Shown one piece after another: positions 26,986 to 38,683 of a stretch of DNA of 64,000 bases. Both the position numbers and the translations under genes were made by a program. Each line of letters starts with the position of its first letter. Positions within the stretch are counted from its first letter, which is position 1. The notes beneath the pieces are model-generated. The model was not told the origin of the DNA, did not search any database, and saw only the letters and a program-made list of their open reading frames with translations. The stretch comes from Adenophora triphylla var. japonica (taxonomy: Eukaryota; Streptophyta; Magnoliopsida; Asterales; Campanulaceae), in the NCBI GenBank assembly GCA_022495995.1, contig JAFEMH010002586.1, positions 62,001 through 126,000 of the forward strand, in the 5' to 3' direction.

Positions 26986-28246
26986 TTGATCTTCCAATAC
27001 CTCGAAAACAGGGAAGCTGCCTTCATGAACGAAGAAGGCCAACGCAAGGAAGAAGTCAAATCCAAGAGCATCATGGCCCTAAAATGCCTCGCCTCTCACT
27101 TTGTCATCCTTGGAGACATGCTATACAAAAAACGCTACCAAGGACCGCTCCTACGCTGCATCAGCCAAGAAAAAGCAGGTGAACTCATGAACGAAGTCCA
27201 CAACGGGGCTTGCGGCCCCCACGTGAACACTAGAGCCCTGATGCAAATCATTCTTCGGATGGGCTACTACTGGATCTCCATGGAGGCAGACTGCATCCAC
27301 TTTGTTCGAAGCTGCGACAAGTGTCAACGATTCTCCAACCTAAATTATCTACCTCCTCACGATCTCACTGCATGACTACGCCCTGGCCCTTCGCCACATG
27401 GGGAATCGACGTTATCGGGAAAATCGCTCCGCCAGGTAGCAACGGCCACGAGTTCGTCTTGGTAGCCATCGACTACTTCACAAAATGGGTCGAAGCCAAG
27501 TCCTACAAGGTGCTCACCTCCAAGAAAGTCGCATATTTCCTCAAGGAAAATATCATCTGCCGATACGGCATCCCGAACGAGGTCATATCAGACAACGACT
27601 CCCATTTCGAAGGAGAATGCGACAGACTGCTGGCCGAATTCAAGATCACACGCCACAAGTCTTCTCCCTACCGGCCACAAACAAACGGCGCCGTAGAAGC
27701 ATCAAACAAGACCCTCGAACGGATCATCCGAAAAATGACCACCCGAGGACGTGATTGGCCGGAAAAGCTGCACCTTGCACTTTGGGGCTACCGAACATCA
27801 GTCAGAACAGCCACGGGAGAAACTCCATTCGCCCTGACATACGGGATGGAAGCGGTACTATCCGTGGAATTGGAAATTCCCTCACTCCGAGTGTTGCTGG
27901 AAAACGAAATCAACGAAGTCGAATGGCTTCGAAGCCGACACGACAAACTGGCTCTGCTAGACGAGCGACGACTAAAGGCCATGGAACACATCCGAGCCTA
28001 CCAAAGCAGGATGGCTAGAGCTTTCCACAAGAAATTCAAGTCTCGAGACATCAGGGAAGGTGATCTGGTACTCAAAGAAAAGCCTCCCACTCGAACCAAC
28101 CCACTGGGAAAATGGGAACCAACATGGATCGGCCCTTTCGTGGTTCAAAAGATCTTCTCCGGAGGTGCCATGAAGCCGAGCACCTAGACGGCAATCCCTT
28201 CATGAATCCAGTCAACGGAAGCAAACTTCGCAGATACTTCGCCTAA
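26986..28246 (+). pseudogene. Integrase of element II
   Basis: The N-terminal HHCC finger is spread over EVHNGACGPH and SCDKCQRF. The catalytic core has ATWGIDVIG (D), VISDNDSHFEG (D) and NGAVEASNKTLERII (E). The C-terminus has GKWEPTWIGPFVV. The finger frame (26986-27375) and core frame (27321-28187) differ, so an indel lies near 27350. The last part is shifted again after GGAMK (about 28172) and reads DGNPFMNPVNGSKL to a TAA at 28244-28246. Integrase inserts the cDNA into the genome; this copy is broken. Confidence 0.85.
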
Positions 28247-29150
28247 AGAAGACCAACTGTGCATCTCTTGGCACTCCTTGTAGTGTCGAACTACGCAGAC
28301 CTGAGCTCTCTAGTCCGGGGGAATGTAGGCAACCTTAATTGGTCCGATCTAAAAACACACAAAAAAAAGTCAAAAGTTTAAATGTCAACCAAGACCTCCA
28401 TCAAACTACGCACTTTCCAAGAGCATGCCCCCAACATCACCTTGACCAAGTCAAACAACGGCGGCTACATCAAAGGACATCCGAAGGTCACTCAACATCA
28501 AACGACTGACCCATGTCAACTTCCAAGCTAGGGGCTTGTCTTTGCCCTCAAGCGCTTCAAAAAAAAATAAGCTCAAGCAGAAGCTACAAAAAAGGAGGTC
28601 AAGAGCCCAACGCCAGCAAACAAAAGGCAAGGAAGTCACGGAAAAGACCGTCAAAGCGACTTGTCAAGGGATCATCCAACCTCCCATCCAAATATAAAAC
28701 GAAGCAAATGGGATTGCCATCTAGGCCCAGGCTGCTTCAGTCCACAAATACAACAGAAAGGTCCAACGTTGGACGCCATCAAGGTTCACAAAAGAAACAA
28801 AAAGCAAACAAGAGATCTTGCGTCTCGACAAAGCTTTAAAAGCAAATCACAAATCGCTAACGATTACAACATTTCTTGATGAGTTCAAGCACGGTCTACT
28901 CTCAAGTTCACAACATGCTAAAAGACAGCTTAATACATTTAACAAATAATGTGTTTGCAATGCAATGAATGGATACCTAGGAGGTCATTTCGCGCCATCT
29001 GCGCTTGTCCCCTCGCCATTCTTCCCTCGTCCCCGATGAGTCTTCTTCCACTCCACGTGAGCCAGCTCTGTCTCTCTCAATCCGAGATTAGTGGTCCTCC
29101 TCGTAGAGTCAAACAATCCAGTAGCTCGCAAGGCTTCATTCGCCCGTGCT
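28247..29150. other. Spacer between integrase and the antisense DUF7745 gene
   Basis: No gene. It carries the motif CGAACTACG...GTAGGCA at 28289-28341 and poly-A/G-rich DNA. The tail (about 28800-28990) is nearly the same as the minus-strand sequence 38340-38520, so it belongs to the conserved element body. Sense pol and the antisense gene converge here. Confidence 0.6.
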
Positions 29151-29155
29151 TCGGC

Positions 29156-30499
29156 TCAGATCTCCTCCTTGTGAGTCTGCAAAAGAGGACCTCTCTCCGT
29201 CAGTCGGTCAACTCTGGTCTCGTAGTCAAACAAAGCATCTCCCGTAACATCCTGAGGATCATACCAAGCTTCGGCACTCCTAAGGCAATAGCTGCAACGG
29301 CAATCGGGCCCCAGAATCACTTCATGCCTGCTCCCCAAAACCACTTGGGACTGCCCAACACGCTGCTCGTACCAATCCAGGTACTCGGTGGTCAATACAA
29401 CGCTCTCTCGACGTCGAAGGAGCACCACAGGAGGGAAAGCGAAATACTTCCATACCCTCAGGAAATACAAAAGAGCACCTGGAGCTGCCATGCAAAGAGG
29501 AGCTACCTCCGCAGTGGCAAGGTCATCCCAGCCCAGCAAAGGCTCCTGCCTCATCCCGAACTGCCGGGAAACAAGCGACGGAATGTAGAAGGAAGACCAA
29601 GACAAACCTAGAACTCTAACAACATAGGACCCTTCTTGAAAGGCCCTCCTAGTCTCAATCCTCCGGTGCGGAACCCACCAACGGATCTGATGCGTGCCAA
29701 GCTGTGCCATCCATCTCTCTCAGGCGGACTGATCCATATCCAATACAAGAGGACGCTGAGAAAATGTCCACGGGCTAAACGACGCTGGAGCCACACGCAT
29801 AGCTTGAAGTCTCTCTCACAACCACAAAGTGAGCAAAGCGGGGCTTCCCCCTCTCATAAACCTATCTCCAGTCACTAGACGATCAATACCGTGAAGGGTC
29901 TCCCCCAGCACCAACGGAACAATATCCTCTCCAGCTCTGCAGTGCCCTACCACATCCAGCAAAGCGCCGTCGCATACCCCAAGGGAGCTGACCATGAAAA
30001 GCGTCGCTATCACGCACAAGGCAAATGCATCCCACGAGATGTCACTCTCGTCATCACTCATAAACCGCTCCGGAAACGCAGAAATGTCAATGTGACCCGA
30101 ATCAAAGGTCATACCCTGCACTTCTTCCAACGAAGTCCGAAGAAAGCATGCAAGCTTCACGCTCACGGCAGCACCGCCAATCAAAGGAAGCGAGATGGCC
30201 TCCACCTCCGGCCCTCCCATCAAAGCCCGAAAATCCTCAAAAGTGGGCGTCACTTCATTGTAGGAGAAGCTATACACATGCCTCCTAACATCCCAGAACT
30301 TCGCGGCAGCCCGCAACAATTCCCAATCAGGAACCAACTCCTTAAGGGACCAAACCGAGCAGAGTCGAAACCTCACCTCGAAAGCCCGCCTATGATGCCT
30401 CATACGGTGTCGCATCCACATTTTCAGCCGCTCAAGGAAGTATGCTTGCCTCTCCTTCGAAAGCCTCGGCAAAACTCTTGGAACATACGAAGAATCCAT
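29156..30499 (-). pseudogene. Antisense DUF7745-like gene of element II
   Basis: ATG at 30499. The first 228 codons are open (to 29816) and include LVPDWELLRAAAKFWDVRRH then VTPTFEDFRALMGG and SPALLTLWL, which match the plant DUF7745 pattern (an LLRA...FWD block, then TPTxEEYxxLL). Similarity continues in other frames at 29816-29156 (DGWHSLARI, RQFGMRQEPLL), so indels and stops break the C-terminal half. Function unknown; the family is often found in plant transposable elements. It is transcribed opposite to pol and has its own dyad-bearing upstream region. Confidence 0.6.
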
Positions 30500-30616
30500 G
30501 GCAAAAATGGAGGTTCCTAGAGAAAATGGGGAAGAAAGCTCGAAATGACTGCAAATGGGAAGTGGGGAAAGTTCAGACATCCTGAAAACACTTATCCCTT
30601 CCCCAAAAGCAAAGAA

Positions 30617-30661
30617 GATCCGTACAGACCTTTTTGCATGCCTAAGTGGTCCGTACGGACC
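30617..30661 (-). promoter_or_regulatory. Two dyads upstream of the antisense DUF7745 gene
   Basis: GATCCGTACAGACC at 30617-30630 (imperfect) and GGTCCGTACGGACC at 30648-30661 (perfect) lie 118-162 bp before the antisense ATG. They are the same dyad as in LTR B. A weak TATA-like GATAAG on the minus strand sits at about 30596, 27.5 bp from the centre of the proximal copy. Confidence 0.5.
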
Positions 30662-30992
30662 TTCTTGCACCTTGGTCCCACATTTCCAGCAAACAGTACA
30701 ACAGCCACTGTTCTCAGCAGGACCTTGTTCCAAACTGCCCAAACTCTGGCCAAAGCCATTTCCGGCAAGCATACACTACCCACAAACGCACTCCTAGCTC
30801 ACGTGGCATGCACAAATAATAAACTAGCAACAATTCCTAGGACAATCCCCGGGAATCACAAAATACGACATTACATCTTAAAATAAAATACTTTGCTGTG
30901 CAAATACAAGTGTTTTATTACAGGTACCAAAATGTCTGTTGCTAAACAAAAAAAAATAATAAAAAAATGGAAAGAGGGAAAGCAAATGAGCC

Positions 30993-33933
30993 CTACTCCG
31001 ACTCATCATCATCAACCTCATCAAACGAGAAGTCAGGCATCTCAGCAAACTCGCCAGCCACGCCCTCGTCATCCGAATACTGGACCCCCTCCTGAGGCAA
31101 GTACTCGAAGTAATCCGCAGGATCAAGCCCGGTAAAAGGATCAAAGAGGAAGGCTCTGACGAACCCTCTCCCTGAGACTCCTGCGCCGGCAAGAACTGGT
31201 GAAAAATGGGCGGCCTCTGGACCCCTGAAGACGTCCCTGAATCCGTGCTATGCCGTCCCCGAACGGGTCCCTCTTGCTGCGGCCCTGGCTCAGCCCTCGA
31301 CGGAGGAACGTCCACAGAATGCCTCGAAGGCATCGGCTCGTACGCCGGCACACGCCGTGAAGACCGGCAAGACGGCTTCCCCTCCATCTTCTTGGCAAAG
31401 GACCGCATCGCCACAAAACGGCGGGTCAACGTGTCAAAGGATCTCCCTGAGACCTGCACAAGCAAACAGTCAAAGAAACGCTCAGCTAAAGAGATACAGT
31501 CATACTCAACAAAAGGAGAAAAATACAGAAAAGATGCCAAGATGGAAAAGAGTAAGCACACTCACCGGAGCATCCGGGTCGACCCGATAGGCAGCCGGAG
31601 CCTGCTCAGGGACGGGTACCGACACGCTCCGCCTCGACGAATCCCCGCGTACATATGTGAAGTCCATCCCAGGCACCGGAACATCTGGAGGACGTGGTGG
31701 ACCATCTCGCCTCTCTCTTGCCAACACCTGTGGCGTCCTCAGCTTCCTCCTGACGAAGGCCCCGTACTCCTCGCCATACAAAACAAACTCCTCGGCACTC
31801 ACGCCGCCCAAGTACCTGTCGTACTCTAACACATCCATGTCGCGGGGATGCATCATCCCAAAGGGCGGATCCATCGGAGCCATAGGGGGCACACCAGGGC
31901 CATGCTGCCAGAAAACCCTCTACCCCAAGTACATGACATCACAAGTCAGGCCCCGCAGCATCTTCCTCTGCTGCGTCACCACGAGACCACCCTCAAGCTT
32001 GTCGCCGCCATACCGAGCCCAGGGATACAGCTCAAACTCCGCCGAGCTATCCTTCTCCAGGAACTCCTGCACATCCCGATAGGCGATGGTGAGCTTCCCC
32101 CTGATCGTCCTCCTCCTCCTCAACTCACGGGCCCAGCTCAGCATAGCAGGATAGGCCTCCATGGCCTCAGCATCCCGATCCCATGGAAAGCACCGGAAGA
32201 TCTCATAAAACCACACCTGCAACAAAGCAGATAAAGCTCAGGGCAAAAGAAAACGGAGAAATGACAAACTGCTAAATCACAAACAGCAATAAACTCATAC
32301 CTCCAACGCAAAATCGAAGCATCCCAGAGAACTGGCCACGCCTCGGCTAAACCGGTCCAAGGAAAAATAGAGCTCGGCCAAGCCTGCCTCGCCCCAAGCA
32401 ATCTCACCCACTCTCTCCAAATCCACCAAGCTCTCCAATTGAGGAAAAGGAGCAGAGGTAGAGTGATTCGAGAACAAAGTCTCAGACAGAGCAAACCACA
32501 AGAAAGAGCGCGCCAGCTGCTCAGCCGTCACCAAGTCGGTACCCCGGTGATAGGCCCCGATGTTGGCCGTAATCTGTGCCTCCACATCGCCATATAACAT
32601 GCCCAGGCCCCTACGAGGAGAAGGCGCGAAGCCCAGCAGCTCTGCCAGCGTCCCATCGGACATCCTGTCCCGCCATCTCACCGGCCCTCCTTTGAAGGAA
32701 AGCCCGGTAATCGCCGCGAAGTCGGTAGGAGTCACCGTCACCTCTCCCCAGCTCAGATGGAAGGTATGTGTGGTGTCCCACATATACTCAGACAAGGCCA
32801 GGAAGATGCTCTTGTTCTTCCTCGTCTCTGCAATCCCGGCAAGGTTCTCCACGAACGCGCCCAAACCAGAAGCAAAGACCAGCCTCTTAGGACTCGGCCT
32901 ACCCTCCCTGGAGATATCCGGCAAATGCTGCCATAGCTCAACTACCGCCTCGAGCGACCCCCGAGACTTCATCTTCTTTGCCTTTCCGGACAAAGACCAT
33001 TCATCCTGCAGGTAAACACAGCAAAGATACGTCAGTCACAGTACTTAATGCAAAATACCAAAAGGAAATGAAAGCACAAAAAAGTCCGTCCCAACACGGC
33101 AAAGCATAAAAAGTCCATCCCAACACGGCAAAGCATAAAAAGTCCGTCCCAACACGGCAAAACAAAAAAAAAACCCCGTCACAAAACACGGCACACATTG
33201 CACATAATTTTCCCCATGTAACCCGTCACAAAACGCGGCACACACTGTACAAATTTTCTCAAAAGAGGGATTAAGCCCTACACGACACATTTTCAAAAAA
33301 CCCGTCACAAAACACGGCGCACATAGCACATAAACTCCCCAAAAAGTCCGTCACAAAAACACGGTACACACTACATGACACATTTTCAAAAAGTCAGTCC
33401 CTACACGGCACACACTTTCAGACAAAACCTGTCACAAAAACACGACACATGTCACACTCTTTTTACAAAGTCCGTCCCTACACGGCGATTTTTCACAATG
33501 TACACACAGAAGTAGCATAAGGTACAAAACACCAAAGCATGCATTTCAAAGAGAGGCACTTTATTTTTACAAATAAGAGCTAATCTCAACATTTTTGCAC
33601 AAAAATCACATACCCACGATTCTTACATGCTCAATTTCAACAATTCATCGCGAATTTCACAAAAAAGTATGGCAATAACAAAAATCCCCAAATATGCGAA
33701 GAATTAAAACCTAGTTCTAGCATACAATAATTCGAACAAGAATCAAGACAAAATTGATTTCTTACCTCCCCGACGGTCCTATCTCGCATATTGTGCACCT
33801 CCGGATCCGGATACAACACATCCAGATTCCTCGACGAAGGCATAAAGGAAGTGCAATTCCTTTGAAGGTCCGCCCTTTGCTCAACGGCTCCTTGGCCCCT
33901 TTGACGACGACCTCTTCTCGCTCTTTCCGCCAT
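30993..33933 (-). pseudogene. Antisense plant mobile domain (PMD) gene, four exons
   Basis: Exons by GT-AG borders: 33933-33766, 33005-32300, 32216-31566 and 31453-30993. Exon 1 starts MAERARRGRRQ. Exons 2-3 carry the PMD fold: FHLSWGEVTVTPTDFAAITG, LARSFLWFALSETLFS, LVDLERVGEIAWGEAGLAEL and LGCFDFALEVWFYEIFRCFP. The last exon is Ser/Pro-rich with an acidic end in a shifted frame (DDDESE, TAG at 30993-30995). PMD proteins (relatives of MAIN/MAIL1) occur in host genes and in retroelements. Defects: TAG at 31920-31922 and a shift near 31140. Splice sites are intact. Confidence 0.75.
33040..33510. repeat. Short tandem repeats in intron 1 of the PMD gene
   Basis: Units built on AAAGTCCGTCCCAACACGGC recur at 33083, 33113 and 33139, then CCGTCACAAAACACGGCACA variants at about 33176, 33224, 33301 and 33346. 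Each unit contains a CCGTN...ACGG inverted pair. Confidence 0.8.
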
Positions 33934-34102
33934 AACAAGCAATTCAAGCAAAAGCGGAGGATTTACTTAGGGAATTTGGATCAAAAGCTAAGGATTTCTC
34001 TCCCTCTCTCTCTCTCTGTTTTTCACGAACTGGAAGGGGGAATAATAGGGTTGCCTCGTTGCTGAAGCCGGACAAATGCCCGGGAAATCCAAATTTCACG
34101 AA

Positions 34103-34146
34103 GGTCCGTACGGACCTCTTTGCAAACACATAAGGTCCGTACGGAC
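34103..34146 (-). promoter_or_regulatory. Two dyads upstream of the antisense PMD gene
   Basis: Perfect GGTCCGTACGGACC at 34103-34116 and 34133-34146, 170-213 bp before the PMD ATG at 33933. They are the same dyad as LTR B and the DUF7745 upstream region. I see no clear TATA box at the LTR spacing on the minus strand. Confidence 0.6.
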
Positions 34147-34269
34147 CTCTTTTCATTATATGGCCAAATTACTCTTTTGCCCTTATAATCTTTGCCCCTG
34201 GCTGTCCAAAGGTCTTTTTCAGCAGATTCAATGCAGTTTGGTCCTTAACCCAACAAAACAAACCCCGGC

Positions 34270-35770
34270 CGTCATCGTAAGTCCGAATTTCGCCCACTAA
34301 ACGGTGAACCAAACACCGGCCGTCATCGTAAGCCCGAAACTCACCCACTAAACGGTAAAACAAACATAAAAGGCACAAACGCCTCCAAACACAAATCCCA
34401 AGGCACAAAATGCCTCCAAAACACAAAACGGGGAACCAAACACCGGCCATCAAAGTAAGCCCAAAATCACCTCCTCAGCGGACAAAACTCAAACGAGAAC
34501 TCTGGAAAGCCCATACGAGACTACGCGTCCCCACCAGATGAACACCGGAAGTCATCGTAAGTCCAACCTTTCCCCAGTGGAAAAAACACGAGGCAATCAC
34601 GCCTCTCAGAATTAAAGCACAAGGCAATCACGCCTCCGAACACTACAGTCAGAGGACACAACACATCCTCACGCACGACATAACCACAATCATAGGACAC
34701 AACACATCCTCACGCATGACACAACCTCAATCAGAGGACACAACACATCCTCACGCACGACACAACCTCAGTCAGAGGACACAACACATCCTCACGCATG
34801 ACACAACCTCAGTCAGAGGACAAGTCACGTCCTCACGCACGACACAACTACAGTCAGAGGACACAACACATCCTCACGCATGGCACAACTACGGTCAGAG
34901 GACACAACACGTCCTCACGCACGACGCAACCTCAATTAGAGGGCATAACACGTCCTCACCATCATCTGCAGCCCGGAAGGCTTTAAACCACTCGGTCTGG
35001 GAGACCGCATAAATCAGCCAAATCACTATTCGCAGCCCGAAAGGCTCTAAACTACTCGGTCCGGAAGACCATATAAACCTCCTAAATCCTTATCTCCAGC
35101 CCGGAAGGCTTTAAATCACTCGGTCCGAGAAACGGCATAAATCAGTCAAATCACTATCCGCAGCCTAGAAGGCTCTAAACCACTCGGTCCGGAAGACCGT
35201 ATAAACCTCCCAAATCATTATCTCCAGCCCGGAAGGATTTAAACCACCCGGTTCGGAAAACCGTAAAGTTTCCACTCCAGGACACCACCACGTCCTCACA
35301 GTCGACCTCAGTGGTCACGACACTTCAGGGCACCACCACGCCCGCATACACTCACAATTTCACGAAGTCGGAACTACGATCAGCTTTATTCCCGCTAGGG
35401 ATATGTAGTAATCCTATCACAGGGTCCAGCCAACCGACCTATACGGTCACACAGGACGCCACCACGTCCACACCACCGATCTATACGGTCACACACAGGA
35501 TGCCATCACGTCCTCACAACCGACCTAAACGGTCACCCACAGGACACTGTCACGTCCACACACAGAGTCTCAGTTAGAGGACATCACACGTCCTCGTACA
35601 CGACAACGCTCACCCCACACACGAACTACGACCAGGCTTGATTCCCGCTTAGGGATACGTAGGAATCCTATCACAGGGTCCAGCCAACTGACCTAAACGG
35701 TCACACAATAGGACACTGCCACGTCCTCACAAACCGACCTACACGGTCACCTCCTCTCATGCACGCGATC
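34270..35770. repeat. Four adjacent tandem-repeat families before LTR B
   Basis: In order: a CACCGGCCGTCATCGTAAG family (34260-34560); a 41-bp unit with AGAGGACACAACACATCCTC (about seven copies, 34643-34950); a unit of about 62 bp with CAGCCCGGAAGGCTTTAAA and CACTCGGTCCGG (about five copies, 34965-35270); and a GGACACCACCACGTCCTCAC family (35280-35760). Tandem repeats in the 3' untranslated region are a known feature of Tat elements and a source of satellites. ORFs here are artefacts. Confidence 0.85.
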
Positions 35771-36039
35771 CAGATCAGGACCCTTATCTTATCGACAACT
35801 CCACTTCCTCCATAAGTGACGTCGTCGAGGGGATTTTGTAAGTACCCCAATCTAGATCACCCTCTTCTGAGCACCCGAAAACACCGCAGACTCACTCAAA
35901 CGCAGTCTCGAAGACCCGAAACCCTCAAAAACCCTCAAAGGCCCAAAAAAACACCAACCAAACCAAGGGGGGGCCTTTCTGGGACAAAAAACACAAAATG
36001 ACTTTTTGGGAATTATGCAAAATTGGGAAAAGCATAGAA

Positions 36040-36190
36040 GGTCCGTACGGACCTCTTTGCATGCTAAAAGGTCCGTACGGACCTCTTTGCTACCAGACAT
36101 CATAATTACTGAATCCTCTTAAATTCCACATTATTCCCTCAAATCTGGGAAAACTAAAATTTTAGTTTTGCATAAAGGTCCGTACGGATC
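36040..36190. promoter_or_regulatory. CpG dyad GGTCCGTACGGACC, three copies in LTR B
   Basis: Copies at 36040-36053, 36070-36083 and 36177-36190 (last with one mismatch). The proximal one is centred 28.5 bp before TATA at 36212. Each is followed by CT(C/T)TTTGC-like bases. Confidence 0.7.
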
Positions 36191-36211
36191 TTCTTGCAAT
36201 TTTTCCCACAC

Positions 36212-36220
36212 TATAAATAG
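36212..36220 (+). promoter_or_regulatory. TATA box of LTR B
   Basis: TATAAATAG followed by AGGGCTCCCCCTC, identical context to LTR A. Confidence 0.75.
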
Positions 36221-37220
36221 AGGGCTCCCCCTCCCTCATTTCACACATCTCCCTCTTCTCCTCTCTCCCTAGGCCCTCTGGCTGCCCCTCTAAGTCCTTC
36301 CGAGGAACTCTCAGTCCCTTTCGGTTCCTTTCGAGGCCTTCCGAGCTCCCTCGCGGTGCTCTGAAGCCCTACCGAGCACTCCCGAGACTCTCCTGCGCTG
36401 CCCCGAGGCACTCTCGAGGTATTCTGAGGCCCCTTGTGGTACTCCGAAGCCTTGCCTGGTCTTTCCCGAGGCATCCCGGCCCTTTCCGAGCCAAACCAAC
36501 GATTCCGACGCACGCCAGAACTCTGCCCGAACGCAACCGACGATCCCGACGCACGCCAAACCTCTACCCGAATCCAGCCAACGATCCCTGCGATCCCAAC
36601 GCACGTCGAAACTCTGCCCGAGTGCACACTTAACAATCCCGAAGCACGCCGAACCTCTATCCGCAGACAATCGGCACATCCCGAAGCAATCCCGGTTCGG
36701 CTCGGAACACAATTCCATCCTCAAACACTATTTCCTAGCGAAAGACAGACATGAACCAATATTGGTAAGGCTTCCTTCCATCACTATTTTAATACATTTC
36801 AATACGCAGTGTACAATGTAGACATCCGATACAACATGCATTTTTAAAAGCACATACACACACACACAACATTTAAAGAAAGAAGGGGTACCGAAAGACT
36901 CGTTTTTACGAGGTGACTCGGGTGAGCTCTAATATTCTAATATTCTCTTCCCGAGGAGTAACCTGACCTCTGAACTCAAAAATCTCATCACACAAAAATA
37001 GTTTATTTTTAAACTGATGCCTTTTCTCAATGTTTTGGGCTTAATCAAAACGGCGTGGCGACTCTACAAAGCAAAAAAACAGCGAGACACCTCCACCGAC
37101 CAACGCAAAAAATGGAATGCCAGATGCTGGGGCGCAATCGTTGTGCCTCTCGGATCCGGGTAACTTCCGAGCGATGCGAGATGCCGAGACCCGCGCGCGA
37201 GCCGGATCCGAGTAATTTCA

Positions 37221-38047
37221 GTTCCGGCCCCGTTTCTTTACTTTTATGTCATTTAACGATCCGGATCGTTTGATCCTTTGAATGTCATTTACTTTACGCA
37301 ATTTCATAGTCCGAACCGTTTGGTTCGTGATAGTCATTTACAAGTCCGGATCGCTAACAATGTAATGCCCGGTTCAAAACCGGAGTTCGTCATTCGAACT
37401 CTCTTTTAAAACGCACAAAGTGACGTTTGGCATCCAAACGATCATCTTTAAAACTCAAAACCCGACGTTTGACATTCAAACGCTCTTTTCTTAAAAGTCA
37501 ACATTTTACACTTAAGTTAAAGATTCAAAACGCGACACTCGCACCTCTTTTCCTAAAAACTCCAAAACCGACGTTTGACATTCAAACGCTCGCCTTTTTC
37601 AAAAGAATCATAAAATCAACGTTTGACATTCAAATCAAGATTAAGCTTGTCATTCAAGCCCCCATTTTCAAAATGCAACACACACACACACACACACACA
37701 AAATTTCGAGAAAGGTAGAAATAATCGTCATACAAGGCATTTCGGGTGATCTCTAAATACTCTTCCCGAAATGTAACGTGACCTCCAAACCTAACAATCT
37801 CTGGTACTAAAAAGCCTTTTGTCATGTTTTTGCTACCAATAAAAATGACACCCCTTTTCAAAACCTTTTCCAAGTTTTTTCTACCAATAAAAACGACACC
37901 TTTTTCACTAAGCCGTTTTTTAACGTTTGGGCTCAAAATACAAAACCGCGTGGCGACTCCTCTCCTTCCCGAAAGCGAGGTCCCAAACATCCGTGAAAGA
38001 CAACCGCCTCGCCGCAGCCCCCGTTGCTGCGATCCCGAGTAATTTCA
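37221..38047 (+). repeat. Truncated LTR tail (LTR G) directly after LTR B
   Basis: It ends GATCCCGAGTAATTTCA like LTRs A and B and has the same late-LTR landmarks: a 9-bp hairpin (37738-37746 / 37765-37773) and a decoy TGGCGACTC at 37951-37959. Its 5' part is missing. 37390-37640 holds repeats of CGACGTTTGACATTCAAACG, and 37678-37700 is a (CA)n run. After 38047 comes inverted element III sequence rather than a primer site. Confidence 0.6.
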
Positions 38048-38683
38048 CCTGGTCTAACCCTCAGAATATTACGGGAGACACTTTGTTTGCTACGAGACCA
38101 AAGTTGACCGACTGACGGAGAGAGGTCCCCTTTTGCAGACTCGCAAGGAGGAGATCCGAGCCGAGGCACAGGCGAATGAATCATTACGAGCTACAGGTTT
38201 GCTTGACTCGATAGTGAGGAACCCTGATCTCGGAATGAGAGAGACATAATTGGCTCACGTGGAGCGAAAGAAGACTCACCGAGGACGAGGGAAGAATGGC
38301 GAGGGGACAAGCGCAAGTGGCACGAATGACCTCCTAAGTATCCATCTGTTGCATTGCAAACACATTATTTGTTAAATGTATTACGCTGTCTTTTAGCATG
38401 TTGTGAGCTTGGAGTAGACCGTGCTTGTACTCATCAAGAAGTGTTTTAATCGTTAGTGATTTGTGATTTACTTTTAAAGCTTTGTCGATACTCAAGATCT
38501 CTTGCCTGCTTTTTGTTTGAGCCTTGGTGGCGTCCAGCTTTGGACCTTTTGTTGTATTTGTAGACCGAAGCCAGTCTGAGCCTTGGTGGCATCCAGTTTC
38601 TTGGATTTTGTGTTTGGATTGATCTGATCCTTGATTGGCATCCATTTTTTTTTGTTTTTTTGTGTGTTTTTAGACCGAATCAA

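Larger units (their letters stand above)
24882..35836 (+). mobile_element. Internal region of Tat-like element II, with deletions and two antisense genes
   Basis: Sense-strand order: primer site, the tail of gag after the zinc knuckle, protease, linker, integrase. The capsid/zinc-knuckle part of gag and the whole RT/RNase H block are missing. Beyond integrase lie two minus-strand gene units (DUF7745-like, then PMD), then about 2.8 kb of tandem repeats, then a purine-rich GAGGGGATTT tract just before LTR B. Antisense extra ORFs between pol and the 3' LTR are known in Tat elements. Without RT this copy cannot move by itself. Confidence 0.8.
35837..37220 (+). repeat. LTR B, at the 3' end of element II
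   Basis: Starts TGTAAGTACCCCAATC after a GAGGGGATTT purine tract and ends TAATTTCA at 37220. It has a TATA box at 36212-36220, three dyads at 36040-36190, a hairpin at 36917/36955 and a decoy primer-site motif at 37056-37064. From TATA to end it is alignable with LTR A, but the first 150-200 bp and the dyad differ. A and B are therefore not identical twins of one recent insertion, and no matching target duplication is found. Confidence 0.75.
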
